Shown here piece after piece: positions 16,412-24,843 of a DNA stretch of 64,000 bases. The position numbers were made by a program, and so were the translations under genes. Position 1 is the stretch's first letter, and every line of letters begins with the position of its first letter. The stretch covers positions 1-64,000 of the forward strand of contig JBBRNR010000005.1 in the NCBI GenBank assembly GCA_038230215.1, read 5' to 3'. Under the pieces are notes generated by a model. The model was not told the origin of the DNA, did no database searches, and was given only the letters and a program-made list of their open reading frames with translations. Source of the stretch: DASVRZ01 sp038230215. Lineage in GTDB: Bacteria; Verrucomicrobiota; Verrucomicrobiia; Chthoniobacterales; DASVRZ01.

Positions 16412-18163
16412 GTGAGCAGCTATCAGGTCTTCGCCCGTAAATATCGCCCGAAAACGTTCGACGACGTCATCGGCCAGGAGCACATCACCCAAACGCTCAA
16501 AAACGCCATCGAGCAGAACCGGCTGGCTCACGCGTATCTTTTCGTCGGCCCGCGTGGCACTGGAAAAACCTCCACGGCGCGCATTCTCGCCAAGGCTCTC
16601 AACTGCGAAACCGGCCACGGCAAACCGACAACGACACCTTGCGGTATTTGCGATTCGTGTCGAGAAATCGCCCAGGGAAACAGCCTCGACGTGCTGGAGT
16701 TTGACGCCGCATCGAATACCCAGGTCGATAAAATCCGCGAGATCATTATCGACAACGTGAAGTTTGCCCCGACCAAGGGCGCCTACAAACTTTACCTCGT
16801 CGATGAGGTGCACATGCTCTCCAATTCGAGTTTCAATGCCCTCTTAAAGACGCTGGAAGAGCCGCCGGCCCATGTAAAATTTCTCTTCGCCACGACCGAT
16901 CCGCAGAAGGTGCCGGTGACTATTCTGAGCCGTTGCCAGCGATTCGACCTCAAGCGGATTCCCGACACGCTCATCGCCAGCCACTTGCAATACATCGCGG
17001 GTGAGGAAAAAATTTCGCTCTCGGAAAATGCCGCCTCCTCCATCGCCCGCGGCGCGGACGGCGGGTTGCGCGATGCCGAGTCGATGCTCGACCAGCTCGT
17101 GGCGTTCTGCGGCGAGGCCATCGAGGAGGAGGACGTCCTGAAAATCTTCGGGTTCACCTCGCAGGAGACGATCACCGCGCTGAGCGAGCACATTTTGCGC
17201 ATCGAAACGCCGCAGGCGCTGGCCCTCATTCACGCACAGGCTGAGTCGGGCAAGGACTTGATGAAAGTCCTTACCGATCTGCTCGGACATCTGCGCAATC
17301 TGCTCATTTTCCAAGTCGATCCAAGCTCCCTGGATCGCGAAATTTCCAGCGGACTTCGAGCGACCTTGCAGGAGCAGGCCGGCTACGTTTCCGGTCCCAA
17401 ACTGCTCGATCTCATCCAGCAGCTTTCCACCGCCGAGGGCCGTATGAAATGGGCGGCAAACAAGAAGCTCCAACTCGAGATCGCCGTGATTCGCGCCACG
17501 CAGAGCCTGCAAGTAGCCTCGATGGACGACGTACTGTCCGCACTGACTTCGCTGCGCGACGGCTCTCCCATGGCGACTTCCATACCTCTCGCGCCGCCGC
17601 CGAGAGCACTTCCTCCGGCCCCAGCACCAGCGCCGATGATCCCGCTCGCTCCCGTGGTTTCTCCGAAAAAGGTGGAACCCAAGCCAGTTCCTGCGGCAGC
17701 ACTGCCCGAGGCTGCATCGGTGGAAGTCACACCGCCAGACGCTGCGGAAGTTTCCAGCACGGAAACGATTGCGGAATTGTGGCCCAAAATTCTCCGTGAA
17801 GTCAGCTCGAAGCGGCGGTTGATTTTGAGCTTTCTCGAACTCGCCTCACCCGACCTGGGTGCGGATGACACGCTCAGCCTAGCCTTTCCGACGGATCAGA
17901 AATTTGCCGTGGAAAATTTGCAGCGTACTAACAATCGCGCATTTCTGGAGGAATTGGTTTCCCATCTGCGCGGCAAAACCACTGGCTTGCAAATCGCTCT
18001 GCGCGAGGGCGCCACTGCTCCAGCGGTGAGCTACGCCATTCCCGAGGAACCCATCGTCGATCCGATGGAGGCGTTCAAAAACGATCCGCTGATCCAGAAA
18101 GCGCTCGAACTTTTCAAGGCGGAAATCACTTCCGTCATCCCACCGCAAGTCAACTCCAACTAA
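16412..18163 (+). CDS. dnaX: DNA polymerase III subunit gamma/tau
   Basis: Clamp-loader ATPase of the replisome, 583 residues, GTG start. The AAA+ module has 'FARKYRPKTFDDVIGQEH', Walker A GPRGTGKT at about 46-53, the zinc Cys set at about 65, 77, 80 and 83 ('CGICDSC'), 'DEVHM' at about 131 and the sensor-1/Arg-finger region 'TILSRCQRFDLKRI'. Domain III follows, then a Pro/Ala-rich linker (about 390-450) and a C-terminal tau-like domain ('ELWPKILREVSSKRRLILSF'). No slippery A-run is evident near the domain III boundary, so a short gamma form is not obvious. Nine bases before ybaB: the classical dnaX-ybaB pair, but recR does not follow. Confidence 0.97.
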   Translation: MSSYQVFARKYRPKTFDDVIGQEHITQTLKNAIEQNRLAHAYLFVGPRGTGKTSTARILAKALNCETGHGKPTTTPCGICDSCREIAQGNSLDVLEFDAASNTQVDKIREIIIDNVKFAPTKGAYKLYLVDEVHMLSNSSFNALLKTLEEPPAHVKFLFATTDPQKVPVTILSRCQRFDLKRIPDTLIASHLQYIAGEEKISLSENAASSIARGADGGLRDAESMLDQLVAFCGEAIEEEDVLKIFGFTSQETITALSEHILRIETPQALALIHAQAESGKDLMKVLTDLLGHLRNLLIFQVDPSSLDREISSGLRATLQEQAGYVSGPKLLDLIQQLSTAEGRMKWAANKKLQLEIAVIRATQSLQVASMDDVLSALTSLRDGSPMATSIPLAPPPRALPPAPAPAPMIPLAPVVSPKKVEPKPVPAAALPEAASVEVTPPDAAEVSSTETIAELWPKILREVSSKRRLILSFLELASPDLGADDTLSLAFPTDQKFAVENLQRTNNRAFLEELVSHLRGKTTGLQIALREGATAPAVSYAIPEEPIVDPMEAFKNDPLIQKALELFKAEITSVIPPQVNSN

Positions 18164-18171
18164 CTATCCCT

Positions 18172-18486
18172 ATGAATATCCAGAAAATGATGAAGCAAGC
18201 GCAGAAAATGCAGGAAGAGCTTGCGCGCACCCAGGAAGAACTCGCCCAGCGCACCGTCGAAGCCAGTGTCGGCAGCGGGAAAGTGACCGTCGTGGCCACC
18301 GGCGGCGGCGACATTATCTCGCTGAAGATCGCGAAGGAAATCGTCGATCCCGAGGATGTGGAATTTCTCGAAGACCTCATCCTCAGCGGCATCCAGCAGG
18401 CCATCGAAAAAGGCCGCGCCATGCAGCAAGCTGAGATGGGCAAAGTCACCGGCGGCATGGGTCTGCCCCCGGGCTTGGGGTTCTAA
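18172..18486 (+). CDS. ybaB: YbaB/EbfC-family nucleoid-associated protein
   Basis: 104-residue DNA-binding dimer of the YbaB/EbfC family, expected on the nucleoid. It begins 'MNIQKMMKQAQKMQEELART' and carries the core 'VEASVGSGKVTVVATGGGDI' and 'LEDLILSGIQQAIEKGRAM', with a Gly/Met-rich tail. It sits just after dnaX, as in many bacteria. The stop overlaps the end of the convergent acyltransferase gene by 4 bp. Confidence 0.95.
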   Translation: MNIQKMMKQAQKMQEELARTQEELAQRTVEASVGSGKVTVVATGGGDIISLKIAKEIVDPEDVEFLEDLILSGIQQAIEKGRAMQQAEMGKVTGGMGLPPGLGF

Positions 18487-19556
18487 CTCCAGTGGCGGAT
18501 CAGTTTCCGCGCTGGCGACTCGACCCCATAATAAAGTGCGGCGGACGCAGCGATCAGCGTGCTGGCCATTCCGAGCGCAAAGAGCGTGCGGATGGCCAGA
18601 TCCTGCTGCCCGATGAGCCAGTAACGCTCGAGATACACGAAGAGTTTCTGCACCACGGCGTGGGTGAGGTAGATGCTGTAAGAAATCGTGCCGAGCCAAT
18701 GCAACAGCGCGGTGGACAAGAACCCGGCAGCGTGGTTTTTTTCACAGGCGAGTCCGATAATAATGAGGGGAATCGAGAAATAGATCAGAGTCCGACCCGT
18801 GTGGTCGTCAGCTAGAAAAACTGCCAGAAGCAAGACAGCTAGAAAAATGGGTAGAAACCGGCGCAGCCACCCGGCTGCGCAACTCGGCAATTCCAGAAAC
18901 GTCTGATAAAAATAGGTTCCAGCAATGAATTCCAAACTCACCATCAGCCAGGCAGTCGGCCAGGAAATCCAGCGCCAAGCCAGCCAGAGAATTCCAATAG
19001 CTAGATAACCGCCAACCCAGGACGGCACTGGTCGTGTGGCCCGACGCAGAAAATAGAGCAGGGGGAAAACAAAGAGGTAGGCAAACCATTCTGCACTGAC
19101 CGACCAGGACGGATAATTCCAGCCGGCTCCAGTCGAGCTCCAGTCCCATGGAGGCCAGGCGTGGACCAGGATAAGGTTGGGCAGTAGCCAGGAGGATTGA
19201 TAGTTTCCCTCCATGTGCACGCCGATTTTTCGAGCGGTGAAAACCATGGCTATGAGCACCAATGTGGTTGTTAAATGCGCCGGGTAAATGCGGGCGAGCC
19301 GATAGAGGATGAACCGCCGCCAGCCCGCCATGGCCAAGGGAGCGGTAAACGGATGGTAAACATGGGCAAGTACGAAACCGCTCAGGACGAAAAAAATATC
19401 GACGCCGAGATGGCCTTTTGCAGTCAGGAAATGCAGATGCCGCCACGCGGGGAAGCAGAGCGAGATGTCGCTGTCGTAGTGGAGGCTCACAACCCAGAGG
19501 GCGGCGAGGGCGCGCAGGCCAGTCAGAGCCTTGAATTCTCTTCCCGCGCGATCCAT
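18483..19556 (-). CDS. Acyltransferase family 3 (OafA/NRF-6 type) membrane protein
   Basis: Integral membrane O-acyltransferase of 357 residues with about ten TM segments. Family signs: 'LTGLRALAALWVVSLHY' with the catalytic-type His, 'GHLGVDIFFVLSGFVLAHVY', 'RLARIYPAHL' and 'WSVSAEWFAYL'. It probably acetylates an extracellular polysaccharide or lipid. Convergent with ybaB. It lies downstream of the PpiD-like gene on the same strand with a 30-bp gap and could be co-transcribed. The acceptor is unknown. Confidence 0.93.
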   Translation of the reverse strand: MDRAGREFKALTGLRALAALWVVSLHYDSDISLCFPAWRHLHFLTAKGHLGVDIFFVLSGFVLAHVYHPFTAPLAMAGWRRFILYRLARIYPAHLTTTLVLIAMVFTARKIGVHMEGNYQSSWLLPNLILVHAWPPWDWSSTGAGWNYPSWSVSAEWFAYLFVFPLLYFLRRATRPVPSWVGGYLAIGILWLAWRWISWPTAWLMVSLEFIAGTYFYQTFLELPSCAAGWLRRFLPIFLAVLLLAVFLADDHTGRTLIYFSIPLIIIGLACEKNHAAGFLSTALLHWLGTISYSIYLTHAVVQKLFVYLERYWLIGQQDLAIRTLFALGMASTLIAASAALYYGVESPARKLIRHWS

Positions 19557-19586
19557 GGGCAGTGGGACGGAAACGCGGTGCGCCAG

Positions 19587-21086
19587 TTAGCTGGCGTTGG
19601 GGCCAGTGCGGATATTGGCGGCGGCGCGCTGGGCGCGGAACCATTCGTTGAAACGCTGCGCGCGGCGGCTGGAGACATATTGGTCCAGCATGCTTTCGCG
19701 TTCAGTTTTCCATTTTTCCTCGTCAACCGGATCGAGTTTTTCCAAGTAGGCGATTGCGCCGCCGTCCATGGTCGGTATCAGATCGCTGACGGAACCCTCG
19801 CCCAGCCCGCCGGCTCGCATTTGAATGAGACGATCGGCGTTAAAGTCCTGGCTTTGCTGGAGTTCGGCCGGCGCGAAGGCGGGCACAGGCTCGACTTTCA
19901 GTCCATTGGCCTCGGTGGCCTGGGTAAATGTCTGACCTGATTTCAATGCAACTCGAATAGCTTTCTGGAGTTCGCCCGCTTTTTGTGTCATGGCGGCGGC
20001 GACTTTTTCCTCCTTGAGTTTTTCGGTGATTTTGGGAGTGGCCTCCTCGAGAGTTTGCGGGACTGCGGGCTCGATTTTCGTTAGGTGGAAAATGTAGAAT
20101 CCGTCCTCGGTCTGGAGCACGTCGCTGTCGGGCGTGTCGGTGGTGAGCGAGAAAATAGAGGGCGCGACTTGAGTTACATTCGCAATCTCGGGAGGAGGTG
20201 TCGAACTGGCAAATGGCGCCGTTTCTTTTACGGGCACGTTCAGGTCTTTGGCAATAGCCTCGAAGCTGGCTCCGGCCTTGAGGAGGCGCTGGGAGAAGGT
20301 GTCGGCCTGATTCGAGAGAGGCTGGAGGGCGGCGACGCGTTCTTTGCCTTTTAGTTTTTTGTCAGCTTCGGAAAGCTGGATGGCGACATACTTCACGACG
20401 CGTTTTTCGTCAGTTTGGAAGCTGGCTTTGTTTTTCTCGTAGTCGTCCTTGATTTCGTCCGGCGTGACGGTGGTGGCGGCATCGAAGGTTTCGCGCTTCA
20501 ACTTGACAGCCTGGAGGTGGCGCTTGCGAAAGGCATTGCCATAAGCGACCCGGACTTCGTTCTCGGCAATGACGGTGGAGGAGCCGACGATTTCGCGGAG
20601 TTTTGCCAGGCGCAAATCGTCGCGAATGAGCTCGTTGAGCTGCTCTTCGCTGAAGCCGCGGGGCGTGAGCGCATTGGTGACGAAGCCCCGATATTTCTCA
20701 AAGTCGAACTGGCCGTTGGTTTGGAACGGCGGGAGTTGCTGAATCTTTTGCGCCACCGCCTCTGCGGTCGGTTCAATCTGCAAAACCTCGGCTTTTTTGC
20801 GAAGCACGAGCGTGCTCCAGACGAAATCTTCCATCTGGTCGCGGCTGCCGCCGGTGACGAGTACCAGGAGCAGATCATACATGCCGAGGCCACGGGCGAC
20901 TTCGAATTGTTTCTCCGAGCGGGCAAACTCGCTGCCGCTGACGGTCTTGCCGTAGATGCTGCCCACGGAATTGCGGCTCAGCTTGTCCAAGTCGGTCTTA
21001 TTATAGAGAAAAACGAAGGCGACAATGACGACGACGGAAATAAGGATCATCAGCCAGCGCTGATTTTTCCGCATGAGATTAATCAT
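19587..21086 (-). CDS. PpiD/SurA-like periplasmic peptidyl-prolyl isomerase/chaperone
   Basis: 499 residues. A short cytoplasmic tail 'MINLMRKNQRW' and one TM (about 12-28) anchor a large periplasmic domain. A SurA_N-type chaperone region at about 40-210 contains 'IYGKTVSGSEFARSEKQF'. A parvulin-like rotamase follows at about 215-350 ('VKYVAIQLSE' to 'QTEDGFYIFHLTKIEPAVPQTLEEA'), then a helical C-terminus. This is the PpiD layout, so it is expected to help outer-membrane or secreted proteins leave the translocon. The parvulin core looks diverged, so isomerase activity is less sure than chaperone function. Confidence 0.88.
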   Translation of the reverse strand: MINLMRKNQRWLMILISVVVIVAFVFLYNKTDLDKLSRNSVGSIYGKTVSGSEFARSEKQFEVARGLGMYDLLLVLVTGGSRDQMEDFVWSTLVLRKKAEVLQIEPTAEAVAQKIQQLPPFQTNGQFDFEKYRGFVTNALTPRGFSEEQLNELIRDDLRLAKLREIVGSSTVIAENEVRVAYGNAFRKRHLQAVKLKRETFDAATTVTPDEIKDDYEKNKASFQTDEKRVVKYVAIQLSEADKKLKGKERVAALQPLSNQADTFSQRLLKAGASFEAIAKDLNVPVKETAPFASSTPPPEIANVTQVAPSIFSLTTDTPDSDVLQTEDGFYIFHLTKIEPAVPQTLEEATPKITEKLKEEKVAAAMTQKAGELQKAIRVALKSGQTFTQATEANGLKVEPVPAFAPAELQQSQDFNADRLIQMRAGGLGEGSVSDLIPTMDGGAIAYLEKLDPVDEEKWKTERESMLDQYVSSRRAQRFNEWFRAQRAAANIRTGPNAS

Positions 21087-21145
21087 AAAAGGATTGGGGA
21101 ATTGGGATTGATTTTGAAGACGAGGCTTCCTAGATTGCTCGAACG

Positions 21146-21919
21146 ATGAGATTTAGTCGTCCGTTTCCCTCGCAGCAACATCTTTTTGCCTCAGCACTGG
21201 TAATGAGTCTTTTTCTGTGTTCGCTGACGCCTTCGGCCTTAGCGGAGGATTCCATCAAGGCCAGCAACGGCGTCATCCGGACCGGGCAGTTGACAGGCGT
21301 GCGAAACGGCAGCGCGATGATTAAATCCGGGCCTGCAGAAATCGGCATCCCTCTTTCACAAGTGACTTCGGTAAGCATGGCGACTCCTTCCTCTGTGGCT
21401 CGCGGTCTTGATCTCCAGGAAACGGGAAAGGCAGCCGAAGCGTTGGCCGTTCTTAAGCCGGTCGTGGATCAATTTGGCGGATTGCCTCTGGACTGGGCGC
21501 AGTGGGCCACCGCCTCCATCGGCGACCTCTATCTTTCCCTCGACAAAACTGCCGAGGCCGCCGCTGCTTACGCGAAATTCAAGCAACTCTATCCCGCCGC
21601 AGGGCTTTCCCTGCAAGCCGATGTCGGCATGGCGCGCGTGGCAGCAGCCAATAATAAATTCGACGACGCCAGGGCGGCTCTCACTCCGATCCTCGCCAGT
21701 GCGCTGACCAAGCCAGATCTCACCAAGGCCGAGTCCGCCGCTTTTGGACAGGCCTATTTCACCCTGGGCAACATCGCGGAGAAGGAGAACAAACCTGCCG
21801 AGGCTCTCGAAGACTACCTGCGCACCGTTACCATCTTTTACGCCGACCGGGCCATCACGGCTCGTGCGCAGGAGCGTGCCGATACCCTACGTAAAAACAG
21901 CGGCATTGCAGTTCCCTAA
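21146..21919 (+). CDS. Secreted TPR-type protein heading an ExbB/ExbD operon
   Basis: 257 residues. A signal peptide (about 1-33, ending 'SLTPSALAEDS') is followed by a small beta region and TPR-like helices ('GKAAEALAVLKPVVDQFGG', 'KTAEAAAAYAKFKQLYP', 'KPAEALEDYLRTVTIFY'). It is predicted periplasmic. It precedes the ExbB homologue by 25 bp, and this gene order is one I associate with PVC bacteria. A role as a periplasmic partner of the proton channel is inference. It resembles YbgF/CpoB in being a TPR protein beside Tol-type motor genes, but without clear homology. Confidence 0.8.
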   Translation: MRFSRPFPSQQHLFASALVMSLFLCSLTPSALAEDSIKASNGVIRTGQLTGVRNGSAMIKSGPAEIGIPLSQVTSVSMATPSSVARGLDLQETGKAAEALAVLKPVVDQFGGLPLDWAQWATASIGDLYLSLDKTAEAAAAYAKFKQLYPAAGLSLQADVGMARVAAANNKFDDARAALTPILASALTKPDLTKAESAAFGQAYFTLGNIAEKENKPAEALEDYLRTVTIFYADRAITARAQERADTLRKNSGIAVP

Positions 21920-21944
21920 ACTCCCGCGTATAACACCGACCTTC

Positions 21945-22862
21945 ATGAAAAAAACGTTTTCCCTACCCCGAACCGACCTCCTCGCCACCGCCGCCCTCCT
22001 TTGCCTGGCCACCGTGGCCTCCGCGCAGGATGCCGCTCCCACCGCTGCACCCGAGTCGCATTCCATCATCCAACTTATCTGGCATGGAGGCCCGCTTACC
22101 ATTGGCATCTGGCTGTGCCTTGTTTTGACCTCCGTCACGATGGTCACCTTCATCGTTCAAAACATTATTTTTCTCCGCAACGAAAAGCTCGCGCCGACCC
22201 CCCTGCTAGACTCCCTGCGCCAGACCCTCTCCTCGGGAAACTACCAGGAGGCGTGGGAAATCTGCCGCGCCAATAATTCCTATCTCGCCAACGTCCTGCG
22301 CTCCGGCCTCGAACGCCTCGGTCGTGGCAAGGAAGCCGTTCAGGAAGGTCTTGCCGAGCACGGTTTGCGCGAGGCCCAGATTCTCCGGACCCGCAACAGC
22401 TACCTCTCCGTCATCGGCGTTGTCTCGCCCATGATCGGGCTGCTCGGCACCGTCATCGGCATGATGCGCGCCTTCGCCACCCTGGCTTCCAGCGGCATTA
22501 AAAACCCCAGCGCTCTTGCGGCCAACATTTCCGAGGTCTTGCTCGCCACAGCCAGCGGTCTTTTTATCGCCATCCCGGCGTTCGTCACCTACTACATTTT
22601 CCGCAACCGCTCCCAGATGGTCATTGTTTATGCCGACGACAAAATTAACGAGCTCGTCTCCGACATTCCTTACGAGGAATTGGCCGGAGTCCGCATCGGT
22701 GAAAACTTCAGCGCGGGCGTCGCTGGTGTCAGCAGCAGCGCTTCCGGCGAATCGCGCAAAGTCTCCATGGCGCTCACGACGAATTGCCCCGTCTGCAACG
22801 GCGCGGTGACTCCCGGTCTAAACCCCTGCCCGCATTGTGGTGCCACTTTGCAGTGGACTTAG
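21945..22862 (+). CDS. MotA/TolQ/ExbB proton-channel protein with C-terminal zinc ribbon
   Basis: 305 residues. A Sec signal at about 1-24 (ends 'ATVASAQ') precedes TM1 'LTIGIWLCLVLTSVTMVTFI'. The cytoplasmic part carries 'NSYLANVLRSGLERLGRG', and the TM2-TM3 block contains 'IGVVSPMIGLLGTVIGMMRAF' and 'LLATASGLFIAIPAFVTYYIFRN', diagnostic of ExbB/TolQ. Unusually, the protein ends in two CxxC pairs, 'CPVCNGAV' and 'CPHCGATL', a rubredoxin-like zinc ribbon on the cytoplasmic side. Start at 21945 because the signal peptide begins there. With the two ExbD genes downstream it should form a proton-driven motor; the energised partner is unknown. Confidence 0.92.
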   Translation: MKKTFSLPRTDLLATAALLCLATVASAQDAAPTAAPESHSIIQLIWHGGPLTIGIWLCLVLTSVTMVTFIVQNIIFLRNEKLAPTPLLDSLRQTLSSGNYQEAWEICRANNSYLANVLRSGLERLGRGKEAVQEGLAEHGLREAQILRTRNSYLSVIGVVSPMIGLLGTVIGMMRAFATLASSGIKNPSALAANISEVLLATASGLFIAIPAFVTYYIFRNRSQMVIVYADDKINELVSDIPYEELAGVRIGENFSAGVAGVSSSASGESRKVSMALTTNCPVCNGAVTPGLNPCPHCGATLQWT

Positions 22863-22890
22863 ACTGACTTCAGCCGACTCCCCCCAGAGT

Positions 22891-23358
22891 ATGTCGCACA
22901 CGAGTGCCATCAAAGGAGCGGTGCGGCTCATGCCCGAGGAGGATCCGGAGTTTCAGATCGCTCCGATGATCGACATCCTGCTCGTTCTACTGGTGTTTTT
23001 CATGTCGATCAGCTCGACCCAAGTCCTGCAGTCCAATGAGCAGGTGCAACTGCCCGTAGCCGCCAAGGCCAGGGACCCGAAGGAGGGCGAGGGCTCCGGT
23101 TCCGCCATTCTCAATGTCCTCTGGATCCCGCTCGGTAACGTCGGTCAGATTCAATACAACGAAACCACCGTCAGCGATGCCAACGCCATCATCGGGCCGC
23201 TCCAGGAGTCGATCACCAAGAACCCGAAACTGCGCGTCATCATCCGCGCGGACCGGCGCGCACCCTACAGCTTCATTCGCCCGCTGCTCGTCGCTGTCGG
23301 ACGAACGGGCGCGATCAACATCACCTTTTCTGTCATCAACAAGGACGACGAAAAATGA
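22891..23358 (+). CDS. ExbD/TolR-family protein 1
   Basis: 155 residues. A cytoplasmic N-terminus precedes 'FQIAPMIDILLVLLVFFMSI', the TM with the functional Asp in 'MID' that relays protons. The periplasmic domain ends with 'RVIIRADRRAPYSFIRPLLVAVGRTG', the conserved ExbD/TolR fold. It lies 28 bp after the ExbB gene and 15 bp before a second ExbD paralogue. The two different ExbD genes in tandem suggest a heteromeric stator plug. Confidence 0.93.
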   Translation: MSHTSAIKGAVRLMPEEDPEFQIAPMIDILLVLLVFFMSISSTQVLQSNEQVQLPVAAKARDPKEGEGSGSAILNVLWIPLGNVGQIQYNETTVSDANAIIGPLQESITKNPKLRVIIRADRRAPYSFIRPLLVAVGRTGAINITFSVINKDDEK

Positions 23359-23373
23359 GGAGGACTATCTAAT

Positions 23374-23790
23374 ATGGCTGCATCAGTGGGTTCCGAAGAC
23401 GGCGACGTCGGGTTTCAAATCGCGCCGATGGTCGATGTGGTGTTTGTGCTTTTGCTCTTTTTCATGGCCATGGCCGGCACGCAGAAAACCGAGCTGGAGC
23501 TTTCCATCAATCTGCCCGGAGGGGGAACTACAGCGAGCGGCCCGCCTCCGACTCCCATCATCATCGACATCAATCAGGACGATTCCGTCGTCGTGAACGG
23601 CAAGAACTTTGACTCTCCCTCAACCAAAAATCTGGTCCAGCTCCAGGCCTGGCTGAGTGAGACGATCAAAATGTTCGGCAACAAGGACCCGGTCATCATT
23701 CGTCCCTCGATGGAGACGACCCAGGAACGCATCATCGACGTATTGAACGCCGCCGCCGCCGCCAAGGTGAAGAATCTCAGCTTCGGCTAA
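23374..23790 (+). CDS. ExbD/TolR-family protein 2
   Basis: 138 residues. TM 'FQIAPMVDVVFVLLLFFMAM' carries the proton-relay Asp in 'MVD'. The periplasmic part contains 'PIIIDINQDDSVVVNGKNF' and 'VIIRPSMETTQERIIDVLNAAAAAKVKNLSFG', the ExbD/TolR end. It is shorter than paralogue 1. Last gene of the operon; its stop overlaps the end of the convergent membrane-protein gene by 4 bp. Confidence 0.93.
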   Translation: MAASVGSEDGDVGFQIAPMVDVVFVLLLFFMAMAGTQKTELELSINLPGGGTTASGPPPTPIIIDINQDDSVVVNGKNFDSPSTKNLVQLQAWLSETIKMFGNKDPVIIRPSMETTQERIIDVLNAAAAAKVKNLSFG

Positions 23791-24506
23791 TCTTCGGGCC
23801 GATCCTCGGCGATGATTTTTTCGTAGAGGCAAAAAAAGCAGATCGGAATGAAACTCGAGGCGAGCTTCAGCAGCGTGCCAAACCCGGCGGTCATCTGCCA
23901 TGTGTCAAACTGCGGATTCGTCTGCAACATCCCGATGCCGATGAAACCCGCGAGTTGCACCGGCAGGTAAACGAAGAGACACAACCCGAGGATTTGCCAG
24001 CTCCGGTCAGCGGTTAGTTTCATGCTGCGACGCAGAGCGGCCACGCCCCATTCGCCCTCGGTCATCACCACCGTTACGGCCAGACTAAGGCGAATCCCAA
24101 GCATCAGCGTGGGCAGAAGAAAAATCAGCCGCATCTGCCAGACGCCGATGGGAATGAAAAACAACACCGACGCCATCGCGATCAGGCAGCTCGTCAAGAA
24201 ATTCGTCCAGCAAAGTTGGAACCAATGGCTCACCCCCACCGAAAAACACTCCAGAAAACTCGCGCGACGTCCCATGCGATCCACAAAAAGCGCGTGCAAA
24301 ATCCCCCCGGCGATCACACTTCCGAACACCAACTCGATCAACCCGGCGGTTTGCAGCGCGGCCACAAAATTTTTCCTGCCAAACACATGGTAGGCGACGT
24401 AACTAGACAGCATCTGGCATGGCAGCCCAATGCTTAGAACCAAGGCGAGAATGACGCCAAAGACTTTGCAATAAAGCCGAAAGGCGGAGGTTAGAAGATC
24501 ATTCAT
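23787..24506 (-). CDS. Unrecognised polytopic membrane protein
   Basis: 239 residues from the ATG at 24506 ('MNDLLTSAFRLYCKVFGVIL'); the frame continues upstream through non-conserved sequence. About six TM segments are visible (near 14-35, 50-70, 90-112, 120-140, 175-195, 210-230), with 'EGEWGVAALRRSMKLTADRSWQILGL' in a loop. That loop pattern recalls the GPDPase_memb/YciC-like group of membrane proteins of unknown function. A 21-bp tandem array begins 101 bp upstream of the start. Convergent with the ExbD operon. Confidence 0.75.
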   Translation of the reverse strand: MNDLLTSAFRLYCKVFGVILALVLSIGLPCQMLSSYVAYHVFGRKNFVAALQTAGLIELVFGSVIAGGILHALFVDRMGRRASFLECFSVGVSHWFQLCWTNFLTSCLIAMASVLFFIPIGVWQMRLIFLLPTLMLGIRLSLAVTVVMTEGEWGVAALRRSMKLTADRSWQILGLCLFVYLPVQLAGFIGIGMLQTNPQFDTWQMTAGFGTLLKLASSFIPICFFCLYEKIIAEDRPED

Positions 24507-24607
24507 CGAGTGGACAGAAACTCCGCTGGATTTTTTGCCAGCACCGAGCCCGCGCCCACCTTGACCCAGTCGCGCAGGAGATTTCAAGGGTCGAATCCTT
24601 GTCCATC

Positions 24608-24830
24608 GCTCTGCGACTTGTGTCAACCGAGCTACGGCGCGTGTCAGTCAGGCTACGACGTGTGTCAACTGAGCTACGGCGCGTGTCAACCGGGCTACGA
24701 CGCGTGTCAACCGGGCTACGGCGTGTGTCAGCTGAGCTGCGGCGTGTGCCAGCCGACCTACGACGCGTGTCAACTGAGCTAGGGCGTGTGTCAACCGGGC
24801 GACGACGTGTGTCAGCCGAGCTACGACGTG
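24608..24830. repeat. 21-bp tandem array (about 10.5 units)
   Basis: Units of 21 bp, consensus gagctacgacgcgtgtcaac+c, start at 24608, 24629, 24650, 24671, 24692 and so on to 24818, with scattered substitutions but no indels. The last unit decays into the acnA 3' flank (acnA stop at 24844). All three frames are mostly open on both strands; in one the array reads as a heptad 'VSTELRR'. I take this as a consequence of the period. The array lies 101 bp upstream of the membrane-protein start at 24506. Confidence 0.95.
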
Positions 24831-24843
24831 AAGACAGCACCTG

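Noticed and set aside
16412..18163. Programmed frameshift in dnaX
   Set aside because: No slippery A-run with a following hairpin is evident at the expected position.
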